In this document: positions 26,756 through 36,985 of the stretch, in pieces
Layout: every line of letters begins with the position of its first letter
Numbering within the stretch: position 1 is the first letter of the stretch
Program-made: the position numbers and the translations under genes
Origin: Meridianimarinicoccus sp. MJW13
Lineage (GTDB): Bacteria > Pseudomonadota > Alphaproteobacteria > Rhodobacterales > Rhodobacteraceae
Direction: 5' to 3'
Length of the DNA stretch: 64,000 nucleotides
Assembly: GCF_014901205.1 (NCBI RefSeq)
Contig: NZ_JACNMU010000009.1
Span: 62,001-126,000 of the forward strand
Notes under the pieces: model-generated
Told to the model about the DNA's origin: nothing
What the model saw: the letters and a program-made list of their open reading frames with translations, nothing else
Databases searched by the model: none

Positions 26756-27801
26756 TCTTCCGCTTCGTGGCGACCGTCTTTCGCTGGGTGTTCTATCTGG
26801 TGCTGCTCAGCGTCGTGGTGCTTGTGGCGCTGTACTTCCCGGCGAAATCGGCCCTGCGCAAGCTGGATGACGCCGCCGCCCTGGCCGTCACCGAAGGCGC
26901 GGCGCCCCCGGTCGATCTGTCCCGGCTGCAACGTCTGGGCCTATTCGTAACCTCGCAACTGCTGCCCCTGCACCAGCCCGGCGGGGCCACGGTCGTGGCC
27001 GGGAAGGTGTTTCGCGATTGCCCTGACCTCTGCCCCGAAATGGTCGCGATCCCGGCAGGCTACTACCTGATGGGTTCCCCCCTGATCGAGGGGGACCGCT
27101 ATGTGCATGTGGTCTCGCGCCGCCCGTGGCGCAAACAACTGCCCTTCATCAACCGCGAAGGGCCGCGCCGTCTGGTGCGGATCCCCGCACCGCTGGCCTT
27201 TTCCAGCCATGAGATCACCTTTGCCGAATGGGATGCGGCACAGGCCGACCCGGACTGGGAAGCCGCCAGCGGCCAGCCCCCACGCGCCCTGACCTATCAG
27301 GCCGACAACCGCGAGACCCTGCCCGCAACCGGCTTCATGTGGTACGACGCACAGGCCTACGCCCGCTGGCTGTCGGCCCGGACCGGGCAGACCTATAGGC
27401 TGGCCACCGATGCGGAATGGGAATACGCCGCCCGCGCCGGCACCGTCACCGCCCGCCCCTGGGGGATGGAGATCGGCAGCGACATGGCGGCCTGCGCCGG
27501 CTGCGGCCCGGCCTCGGACGGATTGAGCATCGGCCCGGTGGGCCGGTTTCCGCCCAATGGTTTCGGCCTTTACGACATGATCGGCAATGGCTGGGAATGG
27601 GTCGAGGATTGCTTCGCCCCGTGGCACGACCCGGTGAAAACCGACGGCAGCGCCCATCTGTTCGAAGAGTGCGAATTCGTCACCTTCCGGGGCGGCAGTT
27701 TCGAAGACCCTCCGTGGCAGAACCGGTCGGCCATGCGCGTCGGCCCGCATCCGGACAATGACGCGCCGGGCTCGGTCATCCGCCTTGTACGCGAGATGTA
27801 G
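26746..27801 (+). CDS. Membrane-anchored SUMF1/EgtB/PvdO-like (FGE-sulfatase domain) protein lacking the formylglycine-generating cysteines
   Basis: 351 residues: one N-terminal membrane helix (residues 8-33), then a periplasmic FGE-sulfatase/C-lectin-like fold starting FRDCPDLCPEMVAIPAGYYLMGSP and including SSHEITFAEWDAAQ, YRLATDAEWEYAARAGT, GLYDMIGNGWEWVEDC and TFRGGSFED. True formylglycine-generating enzymes carry a Cys pair after RGGSF (the CHxSYC region); here the sequence is DPPWQNRSAMR, with no cysteine. It is therefore not expected to make formylglycine and may be a binding or non-heme-iron family member. Cysteine pairs CPDLC and CAGC could form disulfides or bind metal. Strong AGGAGA site; overlaps the GMC gene. 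Confidence 0.8.
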   Translation: MRLIFRFVATVFRWVFYLVLLSVVVLVALYFPAKSALRKLDDAAALAVTEGAAPPVDLSRLQRLGLFVTSQLLPLHQPGGATVVAGKVFRDCPDLCPEMVAIPAGYYLMGSPLIEGDRYVHVVSRRPWRKQLPFINREGPRRLVRIPAPLAFSSHEITFAEWDAAQADPDWEAASGQPPRALTYQADNRETLPATGFMWYDAQAYARWLSARTGQTYRLATDAEWEYAARAGTVTARPWGMEIGSDMAACAGCGPASDGLSIGPVGRFPPNGFGLYDMIGNGWEWVEDCFAPWHDPVKTDGSAHLFEECEFVTFRGGSFEDPPWQNRSAMRVGPHPDNDAPGSVIRLVREM

Positions 27802-27810
27802 GAGCCGGGC

Positions 27811-28941
27811 TCAGGCCCCTTTTCCGGCAAGCGCCCGATAGGTCTTTTCGAACTGCTCGTGCACCCAGTCAGGGCGGAAGCGGTCCTCGCGCGATCGCGC
27901 CAGCGCAGTATCGCCCATGGCGGCCAGCCGCGCGGGATCCTCCAGCACCTCGCGCACGCCCGCGCAGATGGCGGGCACATCGGCGATGGGCACCACCTTG
28001 CCGGTGCTGTCGTCGATCAGCTCCACCACCCCCGAACAGGCCGAGGCCACGGCCGGGGTGCCGCTTTGGAACGACTCGACGATGGTGAAAGGCAGTGCCT
28101 CCCACCGCGAGGTCAGCAGGAAGATGTCGGCGGCGCGCAGGTACAGATGCGGACGGCTGGTGCGCCCGACGAAAGTCAAAACGTCCGTCACGCCCTTTTC
28201 GTCCGCCAGTGCGTGCAGGGCGGCCTCGTCCGGCCCGTCGCCCGCGACCACGAAGCGATAGCCGGGGTTGGTCTTTTTCAGCTCGACCGCGCAATCGATC
28301 AGGATATCGACGCCCTTCTGGTACATCAGCCGCGCGATGGTCACCAACAGATGCGTGCCGTCCCCCAGAAGCTCGGCGCGCAGGGCCGCAACCTCGGCGT
28401 CGGGATCATCAGGCGCGGGGGCGACCCCCAGACCGATGACCTTCAGCCGGTCCTGTGGCACCCCGCCGATGGTGGCCAGATCCTCGGCCGAGCGGTGGCT
28501 GGGCGTGATCACCAGATCGCAACGCCGCGCGATCCGTCCGAAAGCGGCGATCCGCTCGGGCTCGGAGCCGTGATAGGTCACCGCCAGTGGGATGTTCAGG
28601 CCCATGCGCGCCAGATCGGCCACCAGAGCGGGCGCGCTTTCATGGGCGTGGATCAGGTCCACCGGGTTCTGCCGCAGCCATTGCCGCAACCGCCATGACG
28701 CCTTGCCAAGGTTGCTCAGCCGATGCGGCATGTTCGCGCCTTCGCCCGCGACATAGCGGGTGGGCAGGTCCAGAAAGGCCGGTTCGGTTTCGGCGCTGGC
28801 CCAGACATCCGGCGTGCCGGCCAGAAACACCTCGTGCCCCTGCCCGCGCATCCAGTCGCGCAACGCCAGAATGTGGCGGGTGATCCCGCCGACCCCGAAC
28901 TGGGTGCCCATCTGCAAGACCCGCAGTTTGTCCCCGCCCAT
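27811..28941 (-). CDS. Family 4 glycosyltransferase
   Basis: 376-residue GT-B enzyme. The N-terminal LRVLQMGTQFGVGGITRHILALRDWMRGQGHEV marks the acceptor domain; LVTIARLMYQKGVDILIDCA, YRFVVAGDGPDEAALHALADEKGV and LLTSRWEALPFTIVESFQSGTPAVAS carry the donor-binding EX7E-type motif (EALPFTIVE). The ATG at 28941 is preferred over 28953 because GAGGG lies five bases upstream. Convergent with the SUMF1-like gene and divergent from a second GT4 gene. Confidence 0.85.
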   Translation of the reverse strand: MGGDKLRVLQMGTQFGVGGITRHILALRDWMRGQGHEVFLAGTPDVWASAETEPAFLDLPTRYVAGEGANMPHRLSNLGKASWRLRQWLRQNPVDLIHAHESAPALVADLARMGLNIPLAVTYHGSEPERIAAFGRIARRCDLVITPSHRSAEDLATIGGVPQDRLKVIGLGVAPAPDDPDAEVAALRAELLGDGTHLLVTIARLMYQKGVDILIDCAVELKKTNPGYRFVVAGDGPDEAALHALADEKGVTDVLTFVGRTSRPHLYLRAADIFLLTSRWEALPFTIVESFQSGTPAVASACSGVVELIDDSTGKVVPIADVPAICAGVREVLEDPARLAAMGDTALARSREDRFRPDWVHEQFEKTYRALAGKGA

Positions 28942-29178
28942 GCGCACCCTCATACCGTTAAACCGCCGTTGCCGCCCTGTTTAGCCGCAAGCGCGCCGCA
29001 GCGGTAGCTTCCGCAGCGGGAACAGCGACCAAATGCGCCACAGGGTAAACACCCGGTTGCCGGGGACGCACACAACCGTGTGGCGACCTGCGCCCGATAG
29101 ACCCTGTTTGCGAACAGGTCTTTGAGGCCTGCCCGAAACCGCCTAGGACTTGGGAAAGCGCAGACAAAGGGACCGCCC

Positions 29179-30351
29179 ATGAAGATTGCCGTCGATGCCA
29201 GCCCCTGGGAAAACGAACGCGGTTTCGGGCGTTTCACGCGGGATCTGATCGCCGCACTGGCGGCGCGCGACAGCGGGATGCGCTATACCCTGCTGTTCGA
29301 CCAGCCGCCGACCCGCCCGGTGCCCGACAATGTCGAGGTCGTGATCGCCGGGGCCGGGCAAACCATGTCCGAGGCCGCGACCGGCACTTCGGCCCGCCAT
29401 TCCGCCACGCTGGCCACCATGGCCCGAGCCGCACGGGGGCTGACGGCGGATGTGTTCTTCTACCCGGCGGTCTATTCCTACTTCCCGCTGCTGGCGCGCA
29501 CCCCCAGCGTGATCTGTTTCCACGACACCATTCCGGAACGCTTTCCCGATCTGATCTTTCCGTCGAAGAAGAACTTCCGGCTGTGGCAGGCCAAATGCTG
29601 GCTGGCCAAGAAACAGGCCACGCGGGTGATGACGATCTCGCAGGCTTCGGCGCAGGATCTGTCTTCGATCCTGAACATCCGGCCCAACCACATCGACGTC
29701 ATCACCGAAGGCGCGTCCGAGGTCTTCAACCCGGTCACCGATGCGGCGGTGCTGTCGCAGGTGCGCGCGCGCCACGGCATCCCCGACACCGCCCGCTTGC
29801 TGGTCTATGTGGGCGGCTTCAACCGCCACAAGAACGTGCTGCGCCTGATCGAGGCGATGCCCGAGATCCTGGCCGCCGTGCCCGAGGCGCATCTGGCCAT
29901 CGTCGGGCGCACCACCGGCGCGCGCTTCTGGGACAATGTGGACGAATTGAAGGCCGGGGCCAGCGCCGATGCGCGCGCCTCGGACGCCATTACCTTCACC
30001 GGAGAAATCGACGACAACGAACTGGCGACCCTGCTGTCGGGGGCCGAGGCGCTGGTTTTTCCGTCGCTCTGGGAAGGCTTCGGTCTACCCGCGCTGGAGG
30101 CCATGTCCTGCGGCACACCGGTTCTGTCATCGGACCGGGGCAGCCTGCCGGAAGTTGTGGGTGACGGCGGGCTTTATTTCGACCCGGAGCATCCCGAGGC
30201 TTTGGCCAAGGCCGCGATCCGGCTGCTGTGCGACACCGCGCTGGCCGGGGATCTGCGCAACAAGGCGCTGACGCAGGCGGGCACCTTTGGCTGGGACAAG
30301 GCGGCGGAATTGGCCGAGGCGAGTTTTCGAAAGGCGGCTCGCTGCGCCTGA
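29179..30351 (+). CDS. Family 4 glycosyltransferase
   Basis: 390-residue GT-B enzyme. MKIAVDASPWENERGFGRFTRDLIAAL at the start, YVGGFNRHKNVLRLIEAMPEIL in the linker to the donor domain, and FPSLWEGFGLPALEAMSCGTPVLSSDRGSLPEVVGDGGLYFDPEHPE with the EX7E motif (EGFGLPALE). The start at 29179 has an AAAGGG site; the frame extends upstream without conserved sequence. The 237 bases between this start and the divergent GT4 gene contain a small stem (CCTGTT/AACAGG at 29103-29118) but no clear promoter. Last gene of the probable glycan locus. Confidence 0.86.
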   Translation: MKIAVDASPWENERGFGRFTRDLIAALAARDSGMRYTLLFDQPPTRPVPDNVEVVIAGAGQTMSEAATGTSARHSATLATMARAARGLTADVFFYPAVYSYFPLLARTPSVICFHDTIPERFPDLIFPSKKNFRLWQAKCWLAKKQATRVMTISQASAQDLSSILNIRPNHIDVITEGASEVFNPVTDAAVLSQVRARHGIPDTARLLVYVGGFNRHKNVLRLIEAMPEILAAVPEAHLAIVGRTTGARFWDNVDELKAGASADARASDAITFTGEIDDNELATLLSGAEALVFPSLWEGFGLPALEAMSCGTPVLSSDRGSLPEVVGDGGLYFDPEHPEALAKAAIRLLCDTALAGDLRNKALTQAGTFGWDKAAELAEASFRKAARCA

Positions 30352-30362
30352 CCCATGAAAGA

Positions 30363-30390
30363 GGGGCGCGCCGGTGTCCCGGCACGCCCC
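30363..30390. terminator. Bidirectional terminator-like hairpin between converging genes
   Basis: A 12-base arm (30363-30374, GGGGCGCGCCGG) pairs with 30379-30390 with one mismatch around a TGTC loop. It sits between the GT4 stop (30351) and the katG stop (30409), which converge. There is no pronounced T-run on either side. Confidence 0.6.
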
Positions 30391-30408
30391 CTGTCGTGTG
30401 TATCGCGA

Positions 30409-32706
<2,298 letters not shown>

Positions 32707-32717
32707 TTAGCATGTTT

Positions 32718-32732
32718 TTATTGAATCAATAA
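32718..32732. promoter_or_regulatory. 15-base perfect palindrome upstream of katG
   Basis: TTATTGA (32718-32724) and TCAATAA (32726-32732) are exact complements around one base. The site is in an AT-rich patch 114 bases before the katG start and immediately after the methyltransferase stop. It could be an operator for katG (OxyR-type or other) or a weak terminator of the gene upstream. The regulator cannot be named from sequence alone. Confidence 0.4.
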
Positions 32733-32739
32733 TTTTGCC

Positions 32740-33822
32740 TTATAGGGCGGTGCCGCCATCGGACCCGCCCGCCATCGGTTCCGCAACCTGCCAGACATGG
32801 GCCACACTGATCCCTTCGCTGGAAACCACAACCTGCGTGCGGGTTGGCGCGGGCAGATCGCCCAGCCGTGTCTGTTCGTGCACCAGAACGCGGGCACCCG
32901 GGCGGGCGCGGCTCAGAACGCGGGGCAGGATCGAGGTCAGCACATAGGTCGGCAGAAACAGGAAGATGATCGTGGCGCGGCTCAGGTCGGCCTCTTCCGC
33001 AAAACCCTGCAGGATCTCGACACGGTCTTGCAAGGCCGGGTCCAGCGCAGCGCGGGCGTCCTTCGCAGCGGCGACAAGCACCAGGTTGGCCTCGACCCCG
33101 ATGGCGCGGCACCCGAATTGCTGCGCGGCCGCCAGAACAACCCGCCCGTCGCCACAACCAAGATCGACCAGAACATCCTCTGGTCCGGGGGCCACGACGT
33201 TCAGAAGCGGGGCGATCAGGGGGGCGGGCGTACCCAGGAAATCGATGTCCGACAGCGGCGCCTTGCGGCCCGACAGGCGATTGCGCATCACGCGCGCCAG
33301 ACGGAAAGCGGGATAGGCCCAGCCGAGGACCGCCGGCAGGGGCCGTGCCACAATGTCGGCCATCCGCGGCTGCATCTTGTCCGGCAATCCGCTGCCCGAC
33401 CCCTCCAGATACAGAACCACGCGCGCCGTCACCTGGTCGCTGCGCACAAGGGTGACACGGGACAGATACCGCCCCATTGCGGCCACCTGCCCCGCCGTCG
33501 GCTGAAACGGCAGGTCAAAGCCCAGCGGAGCAAGCGCGGTCAGCGCCGGTCCCAGATCCGGCGTGGCAAGGCGCAGGGCGGTCTGGTGATGCTGCAAAGC
33601 GCCGTGATCTTCCGGCCCGACCACAGGGTGAACGCTTATCCCTGCGGCCTGGCAAGCCCGCGTGACGTCTTCGCGCACCGACAGCATCCGCCGGGAAATC
33701 GCAGCACAGGCTGCAACCAGATCGCGCGCGACCCCGGAAGTCCCCAGTTCGGACGCCACCTGCGCTGCCGTCTGATCGTGGATGGCCGCCACAAGCGCGG
33801 CGGAATGATTTGTCTGTGTCAC
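32740..33822 (-). CDS. Class I SAM-dependent methyltransferase with an unassigned N-terminal domain
   Basis: 360 residues. The C-terminal half is a Rossmann methyltransferase with motif I VDLGCGDGRVVLAAA at residues 219-233, GVEANLVLVAAAKDARAAL, and FLFLPTYVLTSILPRVL. The first 200 residues, including ISVHPVVGPEDHG and YLSRVTLVRSDQVTARVVLYLEGSGSGLPDK, match no family I recognise. Start is a GTG at 33822 behind CGAGG. It is divergent from the HupE-NRPS operon across 163 AT-rich bases that hold an inverted repeat, so it may be a tailoring enzyme for that cluster, or an unrelated gene beside katG. Confidence 0.7.
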   Translation of the reverse strand: MTQTNHSAALVAAIHDQTAAQVASELGTSGVARDLVAACAAISRRMLSVREDVTRACQAAGISVHPVVGPEDHGALQHHQTALRLATPDLGPALTALAPLGFDLPFQPTAGQVAAMGRYLSRVTLVRSDQVTARVVLYLEGSGSGLPDKMQPRMADIVARPLPAVLGWAYPAFRLARVMRNRLSGRKAPLSDIDFLGTPAPLIAPLLNVVAPGPEDVLVDLGCGDGRVVLAAAQQFGCRAIGVEANLVLVAAAKDARAALDPALQDRVEILQGFAEEADLSRATIIFLFLPTYVLTSILPRVLSRARPGARVLVHEQTRLGDLPAPTRTQVVVSSEGISVAHVWQVAEPMAGGSDGGTAL

Positions 33823-33903
33823 GCGGCAACCTCGGCAGACCCTGGGAACGACTGCCGAACCGTTGCCCGCGCGAAATTTTTTGTCAAATTTTTGCGGACA
33901 TTT

Positions 33904-33925
33904 GAAATATTCAGGCTAATATTTC
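33904..33925. promoter_or_regulatory. Perfect inverted repeat in the divergent promoter of the NRPS cluster
   Basis: GAAATATT (33904-33911), a 6-base spacer, then AATATTTC (33918-33925), an exact 8-bp dyad in a strongly AT-rich stretch unlike the surrounding DNA. It lies 61 bases before the HupE-like start and 82 bases before the methyltransferase start. Size and composition fit an operator for a dimeric repressor such as a metalloregulator; the exact family is not clear. Confidence 0.55.
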
Positions 33926-33985
33926 CTTAAGATACATGTTTGTTGGTACCACTGCGAAATGTTCTGGTTGAGGAGAATTGAAAGA

Positions 33986-35173
33986 ATGAAATTGCGCGGC
34001 TTCTTTGCACTTTGCGCCGTATTGCTGATGGCAGCCCTGCCTGCTGCTGCACATCGGCTCAATGAAACCTATGTCTATTTCACGGTCACCGACGATACCC
34101 TGTCGGGCCGGATCGAGGCGCGGCTGGAAGATCTCGACGGGCTGGTGGGGCTGGATGCCGATGGCGACGGGCAGGCCACGCCCGAAGAATTCGAAGCTCA
34201 GGCCGACGCCGTTCTGGCGCGCTTTGCAGATCGCCTGACGCTTCAGGACGGCAGCACCGATCATCCGGTCGTTTTCACCGATCACACCTTCCTGCCGACG
34301 CCACAGGGCGTGTTCGTGCAGATGAATTTCGATGTGCCGAGCATAAAGGAAACGCCGGAAGGGCTGAACGTCGTCTACCGCTCGCCCTTCCAGGACACGG
34401 ACCCCGGCCATCTGGGTTATGGGTTGATCGAGAACAACACCCGCACCGGGGTCGAGGACAACGAAGGCCATATCGCGGTGATCTTCAACGCAGACGCCCC
34501 GGCGCAATGGCTCTCGCTGGTGGGCGACCCGCCGTGGACCGTGTTCGTCGAATTCGTGATCCACGGCATCTGGCACATCTGGCTGGGCTTCGACCACGTG
34601 GTGTTCCTTGTGGCGCTGCTGCTGCCCGCCGTCCTGCGCGCCGACAACCGTCAGTGGCTGCCCGTCGACGACTTCCGGGCCGCCTTCATCAATGTTCTGA
34701 AGATCGTCACCGTTTTCACCCTCAGCCATTCGGTCACGCTGACGCTGGCCGGGCTTGGGATCGTGACGCTGCCGGTGTCGCTGGTGGAGGCGGTGATTGC
34801 CCTGTCGATCATCGTGGTGGCGGTGATGAACTTCTTCCCGTCGATGCATCGCTACACGCTGGCGGTGGTGCTGGTGTTCGGCTTGTTCCACGGCTTCGGT
34901 TTTGCCAACGTGCTGGCACCGCTGGGGGTTCAGCCGTCGGCCAAGGTCATCGGGCTGGCGGCCTTCAACATCGGGGTCGAGATCGGACAAGTGGCCATCG
35001 TGATCGTGCTGTTCCCGATCCTCTTCGCGCTGCGGCGGCTGGCGGTCTATCCGATGCTGGCAACCCAGCTGGCCTCGGTGGTGTTCATCCTGCTGGCGGC
35101 GGTCTGGTTCGTCGAGCGCAGCTCGGGCATCTTCTGGCGCCTGCAACAGCAGCTGCTGGCCGCCTGGACCTAG
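33986..35173 (+). CDS. HupE/UreJ-family membrane protein with an N-terminal extracytoplasmic domain
   Basis: 395 residues: signal peptide (1-22, ending AAAH), a roughly 155-residue extracytoplasmic domain, then six or seven membrane helices. The membrane part has the family histidine motifs HGIWHIWLGFDHVVFLVALL, FTLSHSVTLTLAGLGI and LFHGFGFANVLAPLG, associated with Ni/Co handling in HupE/UreJ. The N-terminal domain contains an EF-hand-like loop (DADGDGQATPEE, residues 57-68). No hydrogenase or urease genes are nearby; instead its stop is 9 bases before an adenylation-enzyme gene, so it is first in the peptide-synthesis operon. It may import or export a metal or a metal-bound product (inference). 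Start chosen at 33986 after GAGGAG. Confidence 0.78.
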   Translation: MKLRGFFALCAVLLMAALPAAAHRLNETYVYFTVTDDTLSGRIEARLEDLDGLVGLDADGDGQATPEEFEAQADAVLARFADRLTLQDGSTDHPVVFTDHTFLPTPQGVFVQMNFDVPSIKETPEGLNVVYRSPFQDTDPGHLGYGLIENNTRTGVEDNEGHIAVIFNADAPAQWLSLVGDPPWTVFVEFVIHGIWHIWLGFDHVVFLVALLLPAVLRADNRQWLPVDDFRAAFINVLKIVTVFTLSHSVTLTLAGLGIVTLPVSLVEAVIALSIIVVAVMNFFPSMHRYTLAVVLVFGLFHGFGFANVLAPLGVQPSAKVIGLAAFNIGVEIGQVAIVIVLFPILFALRRLAVYPMLATQLASVVFILLAAVWFVERSSGIFWRLQQQLLAAWT

Positions 35174-35182
35174 GGGCCGCAC

Positions 35183-36715
35183 ATGGAGGGTTCGCTGACA
35201 GATCGGCTGGCCCGCGTGGCGCAGGACCGGCCCAAAGCCGATGCGGTGATCTTTGGCGATCAGTCCCTGACGTTCGCCGGTCTGGCCGACCGCGCCGCGC
35301 GGTTGGCCGGCAGGCTGAAGGCGCTTGGGGTCCAGCGCGGTGACCGCATCGGCATCAGCCTGCAGCGCGGGCTCGAGATGCCGGTGGCCGTCTATGGCGT
35401 GATGCTGGCGGGCGCGGCCTATGTCCCCATTGACCCGACCGCGCCCCCGGACCGGATGCAGCACATCCTGCGCGATTGCGGCATCGGCGTCCTGATCACG
35501 CAGGAGGCCCGCGCCGACCAGATTGCCAGGGCCGCGCCCGGCACCGGCCTGCACAGCGTGATCGGGGTCGCAGCCCCCCTGGACGGGCTGACCACGCTGC
35601 CCTTCGACGCGGCGCTGGACAGCCCTCCGCATCGTGAAACCCTTGGCCCCGACGACCTTGCCTACATCATCTTCACCTCCGGCTCGACCGGGGTGCCGAA
35701 GGGGCTGACGCACACCCATGCCAGCGCGCTGTCCTTCGCCCGGATGGCCGCCGACCTGTACGATTTGGGTCCGAAAGACCGGATGGCGGCGACATCGGCC
35801 CTGCATTTCGACATGTCCTGCATGGAGATGTTCGCGGGCCTGCTGAGTGGCGCCTGCATCGTCATGGTCCCTGAAGCCCATGCCATGATGCCCGCCAGCC
35901 TGGCGCAATTGCTGGAAGATCAGCGCATCACCACGCTGTATACCGTGCCTTTCCAGTTGATCCGCCTGGTCGAGGCCGGGGCGCTGGAGGCCCGGGATCT
36001 GCGCGCCCTGCGGCTGGTGATCCACGCCGGTGAACCGATGCCGCCGCGCCCCATCGCTGAACTGCGCGCGGTGCTGCCCCATGCGCGGTTTTCCAATTTC
36101 TATGGCCCGGCCGAGGTCAATGGCGTCACCCATTGGGACCATGCGCCCGACGGCACCGGTCCGACTGCCCCGGTGCCCATCGGCTACGCCTGCGCCCATG
36201 CCGATCTGTTGATCGATGGCGAGACAGCGGACAGCGGCGAGCTTCTGGTGGCGACCCCGGCCATGATGCGCGGTTACTGGCGCCGTCCCGATCTGGATGC
36301 CACCTGTTTCGTGACCCGCCCCGGCACCGACGGGACGCCGCAAAGGTACTATCGCACCGGTGATCTGGTGCGCCGGGGCCCGGATGGCGCGCTGATGCTG
36401 CTGGGCCGCGCCGACCGGCAGATCAAGCTGCGTGGCTACCGGGTTGAACTGGACGAGGTGGAACTGGCGCTGGAAGCCCACCCCGCCGTGTCCGAGGCTG
36501 CCGCCCTGCTGTCCGCCGACATGCTGCGCATCCTGGCCTTCGTGCGCCTGGCGCCCGAACAGACGGCACAGGAGGCTGCATTGCGCGAGATCGCGGCCTT
36601 GCGGTTGCCTTCGCACGCGGTGCCTGCCAGCATTCGGGTCCTGCCACAATTCCCGCGCACAGCCACCGGCAAGATCGACCGCCGCCGCCTGTTGGCCGTG
36701 GACACTGCACAATGA
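35183..36715 (+). CDS. Free-standing amino-acid adenylation enzyme (NRPS A domain)
   Basis: 510-residue acyl-adenylating enzyme with all core motifs: FTSGSTGVPKG (residues 165-174), FDMSCMEMF with the A4 aspartate that holds an amino acid's alpha-amine, RFSNFYGPAEVNGVTHW (A5), YYRTGDLVRR (A7), RGYRVELDEVELAL (A8) and the catalytic lysine in TATGKIDRRRL (K497). The FSN(F/L)YGP(A/T)E region resembles L-prolyl-AMP ligases that load free carrier proteins in pyrrole pathways, but exact specificity is not read. It would load the free carrier protein encoded 15 bases downstream. Confidence 0.85.
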   Translation: MEGSLTDRLARVAQDRPKADAVIFGDQSLTFAGLADRAARLAGRLKALGVQRGDRIGISLQRGLEMPVAVYGVMLAGAAYVPIDPTAPPDRMQHILRDCGIGVLITQEARADQIARAAPGTGLHSVIGVAAPLDGLTTLPFDAALDSPPHRETLGPDDLAYIIFTSGSTGVPKGLTHTHASALSFARMAADLYDLGPKDRMAATSALHFDMSCMEMFAGLLSGACIVMVPEAHAMMPASLAQLLEDQRITTLYTVPFQLIRLVEAGALEARDLRALRLVIHAGEPMPPRPIAELRAVLPHARFSNFYGPAEVNGVTHWDHAPDGTGPTAPVPIGYACAHADLLIDGETADSGELLVATPAMMRGYWRRPDLDATCFVTRPGTDGTPQRYYRTGDLVRRGPDGALMLLGRADRQIKLRGYRVELDEVELALEAHPAVSEAAALLSADMLRILAFVRLAPEQTAQEAALREIAALRLPSHAVPASIRVLPQFPRTATGKIDRRRLLAVDTAQ

Positions 36716-36730
36716 TCGGAGATCCGAGCG

Positions 36731-36985
36731 ATGACTGACCCAAGGGCCGCGCGGCTGTCCCAGGTGCAAGCCTTTATCGAGACGACACTGCTGCGGGGCC
36801 GCGCCGTCGCCCGTGACGAGGAGCTTCTGCTGTCGGGACTGCTGGATTCGCTGGCGGTCATGGCCCTTGTGGCCGAGGTCGAGCGCATCGCGGGCCGCCC
36901 GGTCCCGCCCACCGATGTGCTGATCGAAAACTTCACCACGCTGGACGCCATCGGCGCCTATATGGACAGGCAGGACAGCGCATGA
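36731..36985 (+). CDS. Free-standing peptidyl carrier protein
   Basis: 84-residue acyl/peptidyl carrier protein. The phosphopantetheine attachment serine is Ser40 in LLLSGLLDSLAVMAL. The four-helix pattern (FIETTLL..., LAVMALVAEVERIAG, PTDVLIENFTTLDAIGAYM) is complete. It lies between its presumed adenylating enzyme and a synthetase whose first domain is a condensation domain, so it delivers a starter aminoacyl group. Its stop overlaps the next start by four bases (ATGA). Confidence 0.9.
   Translation: MTDPRAARLSQVQAFIETTLLRGRAVARDEELLLSGLLDSLAVMALVAEVERIAGRPVPPTDVLIENFTTLDAIGAYMDRQDSA

Noticed and set aside
26746-27801. Calling the SUMF1-like protein a formylglycine-generating enzyme with a sulfatase partner
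   Set aside because: The active-site cysteines are absent and no sulfatase gene is in the window.
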